Assembly (NCBI GenBank): GCA_028622995.1
Contig: JAJQJQ010000008.1
Span: 682,001-746,000 of the forward strand
Direction: 5' to 3'
Length of the DNA stretch: 64,000 nucleotides
DNA from: Panagrolaimus kolymaensis
Taxonomy: Eukaryota > Nematoda > Chromadorea > Rhabditida > Panagrolaimidae
Shown: piece after piece, positions 22,881 to 34,419 of the stretch
How positions within the stretch are numbered: the stretch's first letter is position 1
Layout: every line of letters begins with the position of its first letter
Program-made: the position numbers and the translations under genes
Notes under the pieces: model-generated
What the model was told of the DNA's origin: nothing
Database searches by the model: none
The model's input: the letters and a program-made list of their open reading frames with translations, nothing else

Positions 22881-24862
22881 CATCAAAAAAAAATAACATA
22901 TACGACATTTGTAGGCTTCTTGAAAAAATTCATTTATTTTTAAAATATTTTAGCAGTGCCATTACGACGAATGTTTCAACCGTAAAAAAAAATGCTTTTT
23001 CTTTTCCTCAAAAAAGTGATGCAAAGTTTTATCTCATAAGCTCCCTAAAAAATTTATTTTATTCTTTCCATAATTACATTAAAAAATTTAAAACGATAAA
23101 TTTTAGGTGTGTAAATAATTGTATTTTTGTAAACATTTTTGGACAAAAACTAAAATTTTCTTTATTTAAATTAATGGTGTTTCAATATTATTGATTAGAT
23201 TACTTTTTTCACTTATCGGCATTTTGTCGTTATTATTCATCGACAAATTAAGCTTTCCTTTTCAAATTTTATATCATATCAAAATAATTTCCAGTAATTA
23301 CACATTAAACCATTTTCTGTGTATTTTAATATTTTCCAACTCGAGCATGCGTATATTTGAACGTTAATAACCAAAAATAAAAAAAGAAATTAAATTTAAA
23401 ACAAAAATATTCAAAAGTTTGAAAATAAATTTAAAAAATGGACGAAGTAAGTGATCTTTCTTTGGTTGTTTGTGGCTCATCCTTCACGGCTTAAACATTC
23501 GTTTTTGCTACCATCCTTCCACGAAAAAAAAAGTTTTATTTTTGTTTAATGTCTTGTTGTTAGTGCAAAAAAAACGCAATAAAAACATTTTTTTCTTAAC
23601 CTTTACGAAACATATATTAACGAAAAATATTGTTTGAAAGAAAGCATCATTTTTTTTATTGACTATTATTGAAAAACTTTTTTGTTTTGTTTTTATAATT
23701 GCTACTAGAACTTTTACTTCTCTGACTATTATTTCTCTAATTGATGTGGCCTGATATTTGATTGATGAAATTTATTTTGCCTCTTCATTAGAATCTTTTA
23801 TGTCATATATGAATGCTGGAAAATCACCATTGAGTAGGAAGATCTTTTCCATTCCAGCTCGCTAAATTGCTGACAGCCGTTTAAGAAGTTTATTACTTTT
23901 TTTTCAAAGACATCTATGGATGATTCAATGCCCAAAGTTCGAAAATGTGGATGTATGCCGTTGCTGTAGCAAGCGAGATGTGTTACAAAGTTGTGTGAAA
24001 ATTAAATTTACAACCCAAAAAAGATAAACAAAATATTCAAAACTTTAAAAATAATAAAAGAGGAATAAGGAAAATTCTCTTTTTTTTTATTTGAAACTAT
24101 TGATTATTCACACTATCTTAAAAACTATTTTTTCGCGACTGCGACTTTGCAAAAAACAAGTTTTTTAAGCTGAGATTAAAAACTTTAAATTTTTTGCTTG
24201 CTTTTTTTTTTGTTTTTTATATTTAAACTTTTTCCATTTGCACGCATGTGTGCGCTCTCCTTTTTTCATTCAGGTCCAATGGTAACTAAGATACATTTCT
24301 TAGGAACTTCAGCAATCTCTTATGGAAGTAATGATCAAAGATGTAGGGATCATTTTTGTTCCAATAAGCTACGTTTATTTCTTCCTCATTTTAAATGTGA
24401 TAAATACATCGGATTGCATGGATACTTCAAATTTACCCAATCCCATTCAGCTGCAGCTGGATTCAATGTCAAATAGATTTTTTTTGACTTATACTTAATT
24501 TAGGATGGAATTAAATTTTATGTTGTAAAAACCAAAAAAAAAGAAGAAAATAAATATTCAAAAAAAGAAATACACGACTGGGCCAAATAAAAATCGATTC
24601 CCTTCTCATATTTTTTTTTCGTCGCTGTTGTTAGTTGCCCGCTTTCACTATTTTTTTTTTTTTGCAGCGATAAATGTGTCGTAAATAAAACTTTTTTTTC
24701 TTCTTTTTTTGTTTTCGTTAAAACACAGCCTTAACAAGAAAAAAACGCAAAAATATTCACGAAAAAAAGAAGCTTTTTTCTTTTCATTTTTTTTCATCCA
24801 AAGTTTTCTTATTGAAAATCGATACAAGATTCCTTTTTTTGTTTTAAAAAAGCATCAATCAG
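22881..24862. other. Intergenic region
   Basis: No gene is established. The ORF at 24198-24476 has no recognisable domain and begins in a T-rich tract. A possible ATG|GTAAGT-like start (ATGGACGAAGTAAGTG, 23438) does not join to it in phase. The composition around 24230-24470 is less extreme than the flanks, so a single exon of an unknown gene cannot be excluded. Confidence 0.4.
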
Positions 24863-24870
24863 CTCCCAAG

Positions 24871-25698
24871 CAGGGATGAGCGGAATTCCGCTTCCGTTTC
24901 CGTTTCCGCGGAATTCCGTGGTTTTTTTGCTTCCGTTTCCGTTTCCGCTTCCGTAAACAAATATTTAAATTTCCGTTTCCGTTTCCGCTTCCGCTGTAAA
25001 AATAGCGGAAATCTTAAACGGAAGTGCTTTATTTTTTCACAGAAAAATTACAGAAAACTTCACCTTTTGGAGTGAATTTTTTTATTTACCAACTTTTTTA
25101 TACCTAATTTTTATACTTACACGGTTTAAATGTTGCTAAAAAAGCCGCAAACATGCTTGTTTGTGTGTTAATTGTCATCAATTATTTTTCTTTGAAGTCA
25201 AAAACTTCGAAAATCTCTTTCATTCAAATTAATCAGAAATAATTAACCAATATAACATAAGCATTCAAAGAGCAACCACATGTATATTTTTCGTTTCTAT
25301 GATACATTGCAAATAGGAGTGATCATAAAACTATACTAATTACAAAAATATGATATCAAAAAGTTTAAAAACTTATTTGTGAATTTTTTATTAAGAGGTT
25401 TTAGGTTATTCACTTTAACCAAAAGTATTTTTTTAAAGAGAAAACAATATATTAAACTCTGAGCATTAAGAAACCAACTTCAAAAGAAAAATTTTAGAAA
25501 GCAAATTTTAATAAGAAAAAAAAATTCCGTTTCCGCTTCCGTTTCCGCGGAATTCCGCCCTTTTTTCACTTCCGTTTCCGTTTCCGCTTCCGTAGAAAAT
25601 AATTTATATTTCCGCTTCCGTTTCCGCTTTTACGGAACTGCCTTAGTTCCGTTTCCGGTTCCTTCCGTCTAAGGAAAAGTCACTTCCGCTCATCCCTG
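24871..25698. mobile_element. hAT-type MITE with TTCCGT-rich subterminal arrays
   Basis: An 828 bp element is bounded by inverted ends CAGGGATGAGCGGAA and TTCCGCTCATCCCTG, with an exact 8 bp target duplication CTCCCAAG at 24863-24870 and 25699-25706. The 8 bp duplication and CAGGG-type ends identify the hAT superfamily. Inside each end lies about 150 bp of irregular (TTCCGT/TTCCGC)n sequence in inverted orientation, flanking an AT-rich core of about 500 bp with no coding capacity. It is therefore non-autonomous. Confidence 0.95.
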
Positions 25699-25706
25699 CT
25701 CCCAAG

Positions 25707-26994
25707 ACACAAATGAAGTGTCGTAAAATAAAAAATTGACATATTTTGTCAGAAATTTAATAATAAATTTTTATTACAAACTATGATAATTGCAAAGCCA
25801 AATTAGAAGATTTCAGCGACATAGAGCACTTTGGCACTTTACATTGTCATCAAAGTCTTTTTAAAGTTTTGTTTCAAACTTAAAAATCCATTTTTTTTGT
25901 GAATGGAAAATAAAATTTATGGATTTTTTTTACTATGCAATAAGAAAAAAGCATAGCAACTGTTATTATTTTTTTGTATTTTCTATTTGCTAATGAAATT
26001 GCGCGGTTGCCATCTGCGCAAAAATGGGTTTTTTTTCGGCGGATATTTGTTTGAAGGAAAATAATCTCATTAATTTCTTTTCTTCTTTTTTCCTTAGTTC
26101 AATGAGTTTTTTTGGCAGATGTCACACCAGAAACTGCCTTTTTTAAATAAAATTTAATCGATGCCAAAAAAGTAAAATATACTTTAATTAAATGTTACTG
26201 CATTCTTTTCGCTTTTAAACCTTCGGTATTGTTGCAAAAAATGGATGTTCTCTGTACTTTTTTTTGTTAATTAAAGCGAAGTCGAATATTTTATGATTCA
26301 GCGATAAAAAAAAAAGAAATATTTTTACAGCTTTTTCTTGTTCAAACATCTTTTTTTTTCTTTGACCCTCATCTTTATTTCCATTTTTTTGCCACTTTCT
26401 CGCTTCTTTGTAGCAAAAAAAAAATATATGAAAGACAACTAGAATAACCCTGGCTCCTATTTTAGTCTCTTCTTCACAGCTCTCATTTCGAATTTTCTTT
26501 TAGTGTCTTTTTTTCTTCCATTTTTGGACTTTGTACTTTGCTGAAAAATTGAGTTAATTCTTGCAAAAGAAAAGAAAGAAGTATCGAATATTTTTTCTTC
26601 TTCTATCGACTTTCATTTTTTTCTTTGTTATTTTTTCGCCATCTATTTTTCTTTATTTTATGCAAAAATTTGTTTTAATTTTTAAATAATGAAAAAATTC
26701 ATTTTTCAAATTTAAAATTCAACTATTTTTTTTTTACTTTTCGGAGCTATTTTTTGTGAGAATCGCTCTTTTTTTATAAAAAAAAAGCGTGTAGTTGTAA
26801 AAATGTGTTTCCCAAAAAAATATTGATTCCAAGTCCTTTTAAGATATGGTTAGTTTCTCATCATTTAATCTAAATAAATTCCTCGCGTTTATATTGTGGG
26901 CGACTCTTTGCTGCTCTAACAAAAAATCTGCTATTAAAAAAATTCTTTTTAATATTTTATTTTGGCCAGAAATCTGACATTCAAATTTTAATTC
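25707..26994. other. Intergenic and upstream region of the Ulp1-like gene
   Basis: T-rich and pyrimidine-rich DNA without a supported gene. The last few hundred bases are the likely promoter and leader of the gene starting at 26995. No TATA box is clear. Confidence 0.4.
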
Positions 26995-28389
26995 ATGGTA
27001 AAACTTTTTTAATTTTTATATCAAGACAAGAATCTTGTGTTTCAGGAACCATCGACAAGTAAAAAGCGCCCTGCTTCCATTGGTCAATTAGATGAAGTTG
27101 TTAAACGTATTCATACTTCCACTGATAAAAATAATTATTCAGGACAAAATCCATCCATTAACAATAGCATAAATGGCGAAGACAAGGGTTTAATTAATTT
27201 AAAAAAGTGTCAAAGTCTTAGTTTATTTTTTCAGCATCGTCGTCTACTTCTTCGGCTTCAACAACAATAATAACACCATTGAATTTGGAATCAAATAAAG
27301 AAAATAATCAACCATCGGTAAGTTAATTTTTTGGTTTTTAAGCCTCTTAAAATTCCTTCAAACTTGTCTTTTTTATTAATAATCCTTAGTTTGGTAGTGA
27401 AACAATTAATTTTTTCTTCCAAAACTATTTTTTTATTTACTTTTCTCTTTCTTAAAGACCTCAACATCTAAACCAATTATATTAATGCCTGATGAAGTGG
27501 ATGAAGGCGATGGAACAAATGAACTTTATCTTGGCGATGAGCAAATTGATGATTATCTCGATGCGTTACTAAGCACTTCAGCAAATCGGCATAAAGTTGG
27601 CAAAGTTTCCCCATTATTTTCGGCACTTTGTCAAAAACATAACGATCTCAAAATTAATAGTTATATTAAACCAACAAAAATTGAAAATCTTGATATAATT
27701 TTAATTCCAATTTATTATCAAAAACATTATACTTTGGCTGTTTTTAATTTGAAAGAAGAAAAAGTTTATTATTTTGATAGTTTACATGGCCGACCTTTAG
27801 CTCCATATACAAAAATTAAAAAAGCCATGGAAATTGAATTGAAAAAAAAATTTGAAGAAATAGGTTGGAAAGAATGTCAAAAATTTGTTAATAAACAAAT
27901 GGATGGATATAATTGTGGAATATTTGTTTTACGAATTTGTGAAGAAATTTGTTTAAATGGAAAAACTCAAATTTTGAAACCATTTGAAATTTTAAAAGAA
28001 CGCGAAAGAGTTAGAAATATTTTAATTATTGTGAGAGATTTGTCTTGGGACAAAATATGGTTTCCTACCCTCCAAGAACATGAAACCAATGCTATTCCTT
28101 CAAAAGCTTCTATAATGGCAAAAATTGCTACAAATGGAGACACAGAAGCTACAGAAAAAGTGAATTCTATCGAAAGTTTAAGTTTAAACAATGAAAGAAA
28201 TATAAATAATAATGAAAGGCAATATGTCATAAAGGATTATATTGCATATTTAATTAGAACTATGCCCGTAAGTAAAAATTTTAAAGTGGACATATTGTAT
28301 TTAATTTTTTACTAATGAAATACAGAAATTAATTTTTGTCTTTTTTTATTCAGATTTTGTTTTGCTATAAATTAGACAAATGCTTCTGA
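26995..28389 (+). CDS. Ulp1-like (C48) cysteine protease, catalytic residues intact
   Basis: The proposed exons are 26995-26997 (ATG only), 27046-27187, 27235-27317, 27458-28267 and 28354-28389, giving 357 residues. All internal junctions have GT/AG and consistent phases. The first 75 residues (MEPSTSKKRPAS..., Ser/Thr/Asn-rich) look disordered. The C48 domain follows: HYTLAVF (His166), VYYFDSL (Asp183), and NKQMDGYNCGIFVLRIC with Gln223 and Cys229. This is the complete His-Asp-Gln-Cys set with the Q-x5-C spacing of SUMO/NEDD8 deconjugases. Function is likely cleavage of a ubiquitin-like modifier. The single-codon first exon and the 11-codon last exon are the least certain; read-through after 28267 would give a slightly different C-terminus. 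It is related to the fusion gene at 57263. Confidence 0.8.
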
Positions 28390-28995
28390 TTTGAAAATGC
28401 GAAAACAAACTTACTAAAATAAATTTAAAATTAATTTGCAAGCTTAAAAAATTTCTTGAAATATGTACCTGTCGCTGCTTTTTTAAGCCTTTATTCGCAT
28501 TTAAGGATTTATAGATTCAAAACTTTTTTTAAATTTGTTTAATTTGGCTCATTTTTGCAATTTTTAAAAATTCAATTTTTATCAAACATAAAATCGGTGT
28601 GTCAGACATTTACTGAACGCTTTTTATCTTTTTTATTAAAACTTGAATACAGGAAAAAGTGATTCAGAATGGTGTAGTGAGATTTAAAGCAAATGGAACC
28701 TAAAATATAAATTTTCTACTGTTTTAAATAATCAAATTTCTAATTTGAATAATGAAATAACGAATGTTTTTGTAAGCTTACAACTTATTGTTTTTTATTT
28801 CATTACTAAGATCAAGAATATACACCTCCTATTATGCCTTAAGTTATTTTTGTTGGATATATAAAAAATGCAGTTTGGTCAAAACAAAAACCACCTGATG
28901 AAATCATTTTTCGGTCATCTTCTTTTGCAATTATTTCTCTCTCTGTAAGTTTTTATATTCCTACATTTCCTTCTTTCTCAAAAACTGATATTAAA
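28390..28995. other. Intergenic region between Ulp1-like and F-box-like genes
   Basis: No independent gene is supported. The frame of the next ORF is open upstream of its ATG back to a TAA at about 28841 and contains a protein-like stretch (KNAVWSKQKPPDEIIF). This might be an unrecognised upstream exon or remnant. Confidence 0.35.
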
Positions 28996-29280
28996 ATGTC
29001 TCAAAATCAAGAGCATTTTCTTCTTCAAAAATATTCTTTCTATTCTCCATATTTTCAAAAATTTTCTTTGCCATCTGATTCAATTTTGTATATGACTAAG
29101 AATGTATCAAAAGCTGCTGAATTTTTAAAATTAATAAAATCTTGCAAATATTTTTTTGCAAAAAATATAAAAATCTTCGAAAAAATTTATGCCGAAATTG
29201 AAACTTTGAAAGAAGAATATTTTAGAATGTCAATACAAATTTTGCTAGAAAGAAATAACTTGCTTTCAAAAGTATTTTAA
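28996..29280 (+). CDS. Short F-box-like protein, probably truncated paralogue
   Basis: The ATG at 28996 opens 94 residues with no intron. Residues 22-55 (KFSLPSDSILYMTKNV...FLKLIKSCKYFFAKN) follow the F-box pattern: LP..ILxx, a helix, then K.C+.F. The same pattern occurs in the longer neighbour at 29883 (NFSLPYPIIRYVLNIF...FIKLCTHFA). F-box proteins link substrates to SCF ubiquitin ligases through Skp1. This copy ends soon after the F-box and lacks the approximately 180-residue C-terminal region of the neighbour, so it is either a truncated duplicate or a decaying gene. The F-box assignment is inferred from pattern. Confidence 0.55.
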   Translation: MSQNQEHFLLQKYSFYSPYFQKFSLPSDSILYMTKNVSKAAEFLKLIKSCKYFFAKNIKIFEKIYAEIETLKEEYFRMSIQILLERNNLLSKVF

Positions 29281-29882
29281 TTATTTAAAAGGTTTTACTT
29301 TATTTTTTTTTGAAATTTTTTCCTATTTTCTATATATCATCATTACTTATATACTTTTTTTTTTTTCTTTGGAAATAAATTCAGTAAAAAATTAAAGCTT
29401 TTTTGATAATCTATTTTAATGATAAATATTTCGAATTTCCTTAACTTTGCATACAATGTATGGATCTTTTTTATGGTCCTACACCAGTCTAAATTACTTT
29501 TTGTTGCTATCATGTTTTTATTTACCACATAAAAAGCTTTCTGTAAATCTTCTACACTACAATTTATTTATTTGGGCGTCGACTCTTAGTTGTTAGCCCA
29601 TAAAAAATTTTTGGGTAAAAAGTTAGACATAAATAGCTTTGTTTTTCTAATTATCCGTACTTATTAGTTTTCTTTGTTATTTTGACATCGACAAAAAATA
29701 GAAAGGTCAGTGGAAAAAAAGTCTATAAGCACTGTAGGTTATTTTTCACTGAGCACAAAAAAAATGTCAAAAGTTGGCAAAAAGGCATAGAAATAAATAA
29801 ACCTGGAAAAATATTATTATTGATTAACCCTTTTTTCTCCGAGAATTCAAAAAAAAAGATTATAAAATTTTTGTTAGGAAAA
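29281..29882. other. Intergenic region
   Basis: No gene of its own is seen. The frame of the next gene is open upstream to about 29682 without an ATG in good context. That extension (Lys-rich) has no counterpart in the paralogue, so I place the start at 29883. Confidence 0.4.
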
Positions 29883-30686
29883 ATGTTTCCTGCTCCTGCA
29901 ATTTCATCGTCAAATTTTATTTTTGAGAATCCTCTTCACCAAAATTTCTCACTTCCATATCCAATAATTCGCTATGTTCTCAATATATTTTCCAAATCTG
30001 AAGATTATTTAAAATTTATTAAACTTTGCACTCATTTTGCTCTTCAATTTAAAACTTTCATCTTTGAGGCTCAAAAAAATTGGGATGACTATGAAAAAAA
30101 TTTAACAGTTATTGGAAAGAATTTTACTGATCCACCAAAATCTTTATATCTTGAAAATAGTCCATTTTTGACGGAAATTTTAGATAATTTATGCTTTTTA
30201 AATTACGAATGTTTGCATATTTGTGATATTAATATACATTTGAAAGAATTTAATTTGTTATTGTCGAATCCTGCAACGAAAGAATTAAATTTAACTAATG
30301 TCACTGTCAAGATGGATGAAAATGATGGAACCATAGCTACCATAGATGTTATATTCCAAATAATTCCACATATTACCCATTTTTATTATTGCAAAGTCGA
30401 TGAACTTTTTTCAATCACAAAACTTAAAAAAATGAACGAAGTTTTCAGGCATTTTAAGTTCAAACGATTTCGATTTGATATTGGAATTATTTTTGATGAA
30501 AATGAAAATTATCCAAAGTTATTTTGTGAATTTTTGAAATATAATGCTGATGAAAATTCAAATTTTACTTTATGGTTTCCAGAAGATACTTCTCAATGGT
30601 ATCTAAATAGGCTTAAAAAAGCTATGGAAATTGCAATGGTTTTCTTGGAAAATGTTAATATTGAAATTTGTCCATTTTATGAATGA
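29883..30686 (+). CDS. F-box-like protein, nematode-type family
   Basis: This single-exon reading frame of 267 residues starts at ATG 29883 (MFPAPAISS). Residues 21-60 (NFSLPYPIIRYVLNIFSKSEDYLKFIKLCTHF) resemble an F-box. The remainder alternates hydrophobic and charged residues (LKEFNLLLSNPATKELNLTN, IDVIFQIIPHITHFYYCKVDEL) in the manner of the F-box-associated, leucine-rich-like domains of nematode F-box proteins. Expected role: substrate-recognition subunit of an SCF-type ubiquitin ligase in nucleus or cytoplasm. It lies directly downstream of a truncated paralogue (28996), suggesting local tandem duplication. Family assignment is by pattern only. The gene itself is well supported by its length and by non-repetitive amino-acid use. 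Confidence 0.7.
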   Translation: MFPAPAISSSNFIFENPLHQNFSLPYPIIRYVLNIFSKSEDYLKFIKLCTHFALQFKTFIFEAQKNWDDYEKNLTVIGKNFTDPPKSLYLENSPFLTEILDNLCFLNYECLHICDINIHLKEFNLLLSNPATKELNLTNVTVKMDENDGTIATIDVIFQIIPHITHFYYCKVDELFSITKLKKMNEVFRHFKFKRFRFDIGIIFDENENYPKLFCEFLKYNADENSNFTLWFPEDTSQWYLNRLKKAMEIAMVFLENVNIEICPFYE

Positions 30687-31278
30687 ATTATTTTTTGGAT
30701 ATAAATTTTTTTTGTTATTTTTTGTTTTGTTATAAATTCTGCTATTTCGAAAGCACCCTGAACTCATGCGGCTGCTAGCAAAAAGCCCAGCATTTTGAGA
30801 CCTTTGAAAAATTAAACTTGAATTTTTTGTATATAAAAAGCAGAGATATTTGATTTTTCTTTTGATGAGAAAAAATGCTTTTTGAGTGTTTTACGTCATT
30901 CTTTAAATTTATAATACAAAAATAAATTTTCACTTAATTCAGCAAAAAAAAAACTTTTCTTTCAATTATTGCACCCGCTTTCTTTGTTTGTGAGTTAAAT
31001 AAGATAACAATTCAAAAAAGAAAATTATGTTTCTTTGTAAGTGTTTTGTTCAGCCACGACGATAAAAAAATTTTATTCCCCCCATTATTTTTGTTATCAT
31101 CTTTAACAAGCAGCAACAGCAACTTTGCATTTTTCTTATTTCTTTTACTTTTTTTAAGCTTCTTTAGAAGAAAAATTAAAAAAAAATCAATTAGCTAAAA
31201 CTTAATTTTTTGTGTTTTTATTTTACGTTTTATTTCTATAAATCGAGTTAGAGTATTTAAAAAATTATAAGAAGAAAC
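30687..31278. other. Intergenic region
   Basis: No gene or repeat is recognised. The AT-rich stretch before 31279 is the probable promoter and leader of the membrane-protein gene. Confidence 0.4.
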
Positions 31279-32358
31279 ATGGTTTTTATTTGTTTTCCAC
31301 GTAATTTATATGTTTGGCCATTATTCGTGCCTATAATAATTATAGCCCTACTTTCTGGAGGAATTATTAGCGACGGTAAAAAAATTTTTTGATTTAACAA
31401 CAAAACAAAAAAACAGATATTTATGATCCTTTTTTACAGATTGGATTGATACCTCTAATTCTGAAGCTTATTATGGATTTTTCAAAATTTGTATCAAACA
31501 AAAAAATTCGTGGGATGAGGTGTGTAAAAATAAATAAGTTCAAAATATTTAAGCTTTTTTTAAAAAAAATAATTTTTTAGGACGAATCTGTTTGTAAATA
31601 TTGGTCCGATTCAAGTCAGGTTGGTAAATAAAAACCATTTATATTTATTTTTTTATTTAATAAAACTTTGAGTTTAGTCTCAACCAACATGGATGATTGT
31701 AGCATTTAGTTTGCAAGTGTTAAGTATTTTATTTTTGATTGTTATGTCTATTATTTTTATTTTAATGATTCCATGTCCTGGAAGAAAATCTTGTTGTTGT
31801 ACTAATCGCAAATTAGGATGGAAAATAATTTTCGGAATTTTACTTGTTCAAAATATTTGTTTATTAACTATAATTATTTTATTTCCTTTACGAAAAAATG
31901 ATTATAAAATACTTGGATATGGTATAAATTTTAAATAATTAAATACGATCTAAAATGTTATTTTTTGAACTTGTCGCCAAAAAATTTTAGCTTCTAAACT
32001 TTTTGAAATCAGATTTTTATAGATTTTTTAAAATCCAAAAATGCCATAAATAAAATTATATTGACTAAAAATATTATAAAACATAAGCCTTTTTTTAGAT
32101 TCATACAAAGTTGGATCTAGTTATACATATATTTGTGTAGCCTTTGCTTTTACCTTTATAACAACATGCTGCGTTCCATGTTGCCTTTTCATTTATAAAA
32201 AATATATTGATGGGTGTTATTGTTTAAATGGATGCCAAACTCAAGCATGTTTTTGTCGAAGAAAAGGAAGAAATTGCAAAGAAGCATGTCATAAAAATAC
32301 TCCCTGTTCTAATAGGTTAATAATGCCAGATCAAATTATGGAGCAATCTCTATACTAA
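31279..32358 (+). CDS. Four-helix membrane protein with Cys-rich tail (claudin-like topology)
   Basis: Five exons (31279-31375, 31440-31519, 31581-31619, 31678-31921, 32099-32358) encode 239 residues with consistent phases. Four hydrophobic helices are visible: near the N-terminus (FVPIIIIALLSGGII), then VAFSLQVLSILFLIVMSIIF, IIFGILLVQNICLLTIIILF, and TYICVAFAFTFITTCCVPCC. The first extracellular loop carries W and paired Cys (KICIKQ, SVCKYW), which recalls the claudin/PMP22 plan. The cytoplasmic C-terminus is Cys-rich (GCYCLNGCQTQACFCRR, CKEACHKNTPCS) and could be palmitoylated or bind metal. The claudin-like idea rests on topology only; the WGLWCC-type signature is not complete. No paralogue occurs in the window. 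Confidence 0.8.
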
Positions 32359-32715
32359 ATAATGCTGAACTTATTTACTTAACTTCATTTTTTTTTTTGG
32401 CTTCTTTTGTTTATTATTTATTAAAAAAGCCTTTTTCAAATTAATAAATCAATTTTTTTGGAGGCCTTAAAATTTGACCTTTCTTTATTTCTCTAAAAAA
32501 AACAAAAAAAATGACTTCACAACTGCTTAAGGTTATTTTTCATAAAAAAATGCCTTAAAGTGATTTTTGTTTTTCATTGTAGCCTTCAGGTTATTTTGAA
32601 TGAATTTTTTTTGGCTCAAAACACATTTCAATCCAAACTTTTTCATTCATAGCATTTTTGCTTCTTGGAAATCAGCGTTTTTTTCTAAACTTCTTTCTTG
32701 CTTTAAAGAAAAAAA
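32359..32715. other. Intergenic, upstream of the broken BTB gene
   Basis: AT-rich with no ORF of note. It is probably the promoter and leader of the gene starting at 32716. Confidence 0.4.
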
Positions 32716-32806
32716 ATGGATGCTTTTTTTTCTCGTCCCGTAACTATTCCTTATACTATCCAAGTTTTTATGGATATCGATGAATATTCAAAAACGTATG
32801 AATTAA

Positions 32807-34419
32807 AACCAATTCTGTCAATTTTTTTAAAACGGCCGGCACAGGCAAAATTTTTTTTTTTGAGATAGCTTTACCAATGTTTTCTCCTATGCTGAATTAG
32901 GCTAAATCGAAGAGGATTTGGCCATTTGTTACCATATTCATGGAGATACAGCTACATGAAGGTTTACTATTGAATTAAATCAAAATTATGCCATAATTCA
33001 TTCTTTTCTTATATTTTTATATTATCTTATGATTAATAGGTTTTCGACCATGGGGAATCCGAATTTGACCACCATTACCTTTCATGTATATGCTAAACAT
33101 CGATTTTTGACCAACATGGCATGCTTTTTGGCTCACCACGGGTCACAGACTTCCGTCCGCAAGATATGACTATCACCATTCGAAAGAGCATGTTTTTTTA
33201 CCCCTAGTGGTGACTACATATATTAAATCCAGGTCGACTACTATCATTTATGAATTTTTGAATGTTTATTCTTACATAAATCCACCAACAAGATTAATAT
33301 GAAAAAAATCGAAAAAAATCATAAACCCATTTAAAAAATCAGGAAAGCTTACAAAACCATAAAATCAATGCTCCTGAATTTTTTGGTAATAATCTTATCA
33401 TCACTTGTTATGGTATTACGTGCACCTCGACCACTTGAAGCGCTAACAGTGCTTAATGAACTTCAAAAATGTGTATAAATTCAGAAACTCTTTTTTTAAA
33501 TTCTAGAATTATGTTTTTTATATGTTTTCGAGGTCGTAGAATCCGAATTTGACCACCGTTTTATTATTTTTCCTTATTAAAAGCAATGTTCTGGGCATCT
33601 GAAAATTTGCATATTTGAGGCGCTCATAACTCAAAAATTATCTTTTCACCCAAGGAAACGGAGGTCAAATTCGGATTCTACGACCTCGAAAACATATAAA
33701 AAACATAATTCTAGAATAAAAATAAGAGTTTCTGAATTTATACACATTTTTGAAGTTCATTAAGCACTGTTAGCGCTTCAAGTGGTCGAGGTGCACGTAA
33801 TACCATAACAAGTGATGATAAGATTATTACCAAAAAATTCAGGAGCATTGATTTTATGGTTTTGTAAGCTTTCCTGAATTTTGAAATGGGTTTATGAATT
33901 TTTTCGATTTTTTTCTTAATGATCTTGTTGATAGATTTATGTAAGAAGAAACATTCAAAAATTCACCAATGATACAGATCCCCCTGTATTCAACATATGT
34001 AGTCACCACTAGGGGTAAAAAAACATGCTCTTTCTAACGGTGATAGTCATATCTTGCGGACGGAAGTCTGTGACCCGTGGTGAGCCAAAAACCATGCCAT
34101 GTTGGTGAAAAATCAATGTTTAGCATATATATTAAAGGTAATGGTGGTCAAATTCGGATTCCCCATGGTCGAAAACCTACTAATCATAAGAGAATATAAA
34201 ATAATAGTGAAAGTATGAATTATGGCATAATTTTGATTTAATTCAATAGTAAACCTTCATGTAGCTGTATCTCCATGAATATGGTAACAAATGGCCAAAT
34301 CCTCTTCGATTTAGCCTAATTCAGCATAGGAGAAAACATTGGTAAAGCTATCTCAAAAAAAAAAATTTTGCCTGTGCCGACTTTCTTGAAAATATTAAAA
34401 TAAATTGGTAGAATTGGTT
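32807..34419. mobile_element. Foldback (long inverted repeat) element, TTAA or TA target duplication
   Basis: A 1,613 bp insertion consists of two inverted arms of about 745 bp around a spacer of about 110 bp (33554-33662). The outer ends are AACCAATTCTGTCAATT and, inverted, AACCAATTCTACCAATT. Flanks are TTAA at 32803-32806 and 34420-34423; TA is equally consistent because it lies within TTAA. Inside each arm are CGGCACAGGCAAAATTT, GATTTGGCCATTTGTTACCA, and two direct copies of AATCCGAATTTGACCACC. No ORF is present, so it is non-autonomous. TTAA duplications suggest piggyBac-type mobilisation and TA suggests Tc1/mariner; the ends do not decide. Confidence 0.9.

Noticed and set aside
22708..23194. 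ORFs on both strands across the solo LTR and its flank
   Set aside because: They begin inside the LTR, have no domain, and owe their length to the local GC-richer composition.
24198..24476. 92-residue ORF as a gene
   Set aside because: No domain, a start in a T-rich tract, and no compatible splice partner found. It may hide an exon, but I cannot support it.
29682..29882. N-terminal extension of the F-box-like protein
   Set aside because: The frame is open but begins at a non-ATG codon, is Lys-rich, and has no match in the paralogue.
32807..34419. Assembly artefact (inverted duplication) instead of a transposon
   Set aside because: The arms differ at many positions, the borders carry a target duplication, and excision restores the exon. 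An artefact would not do this.
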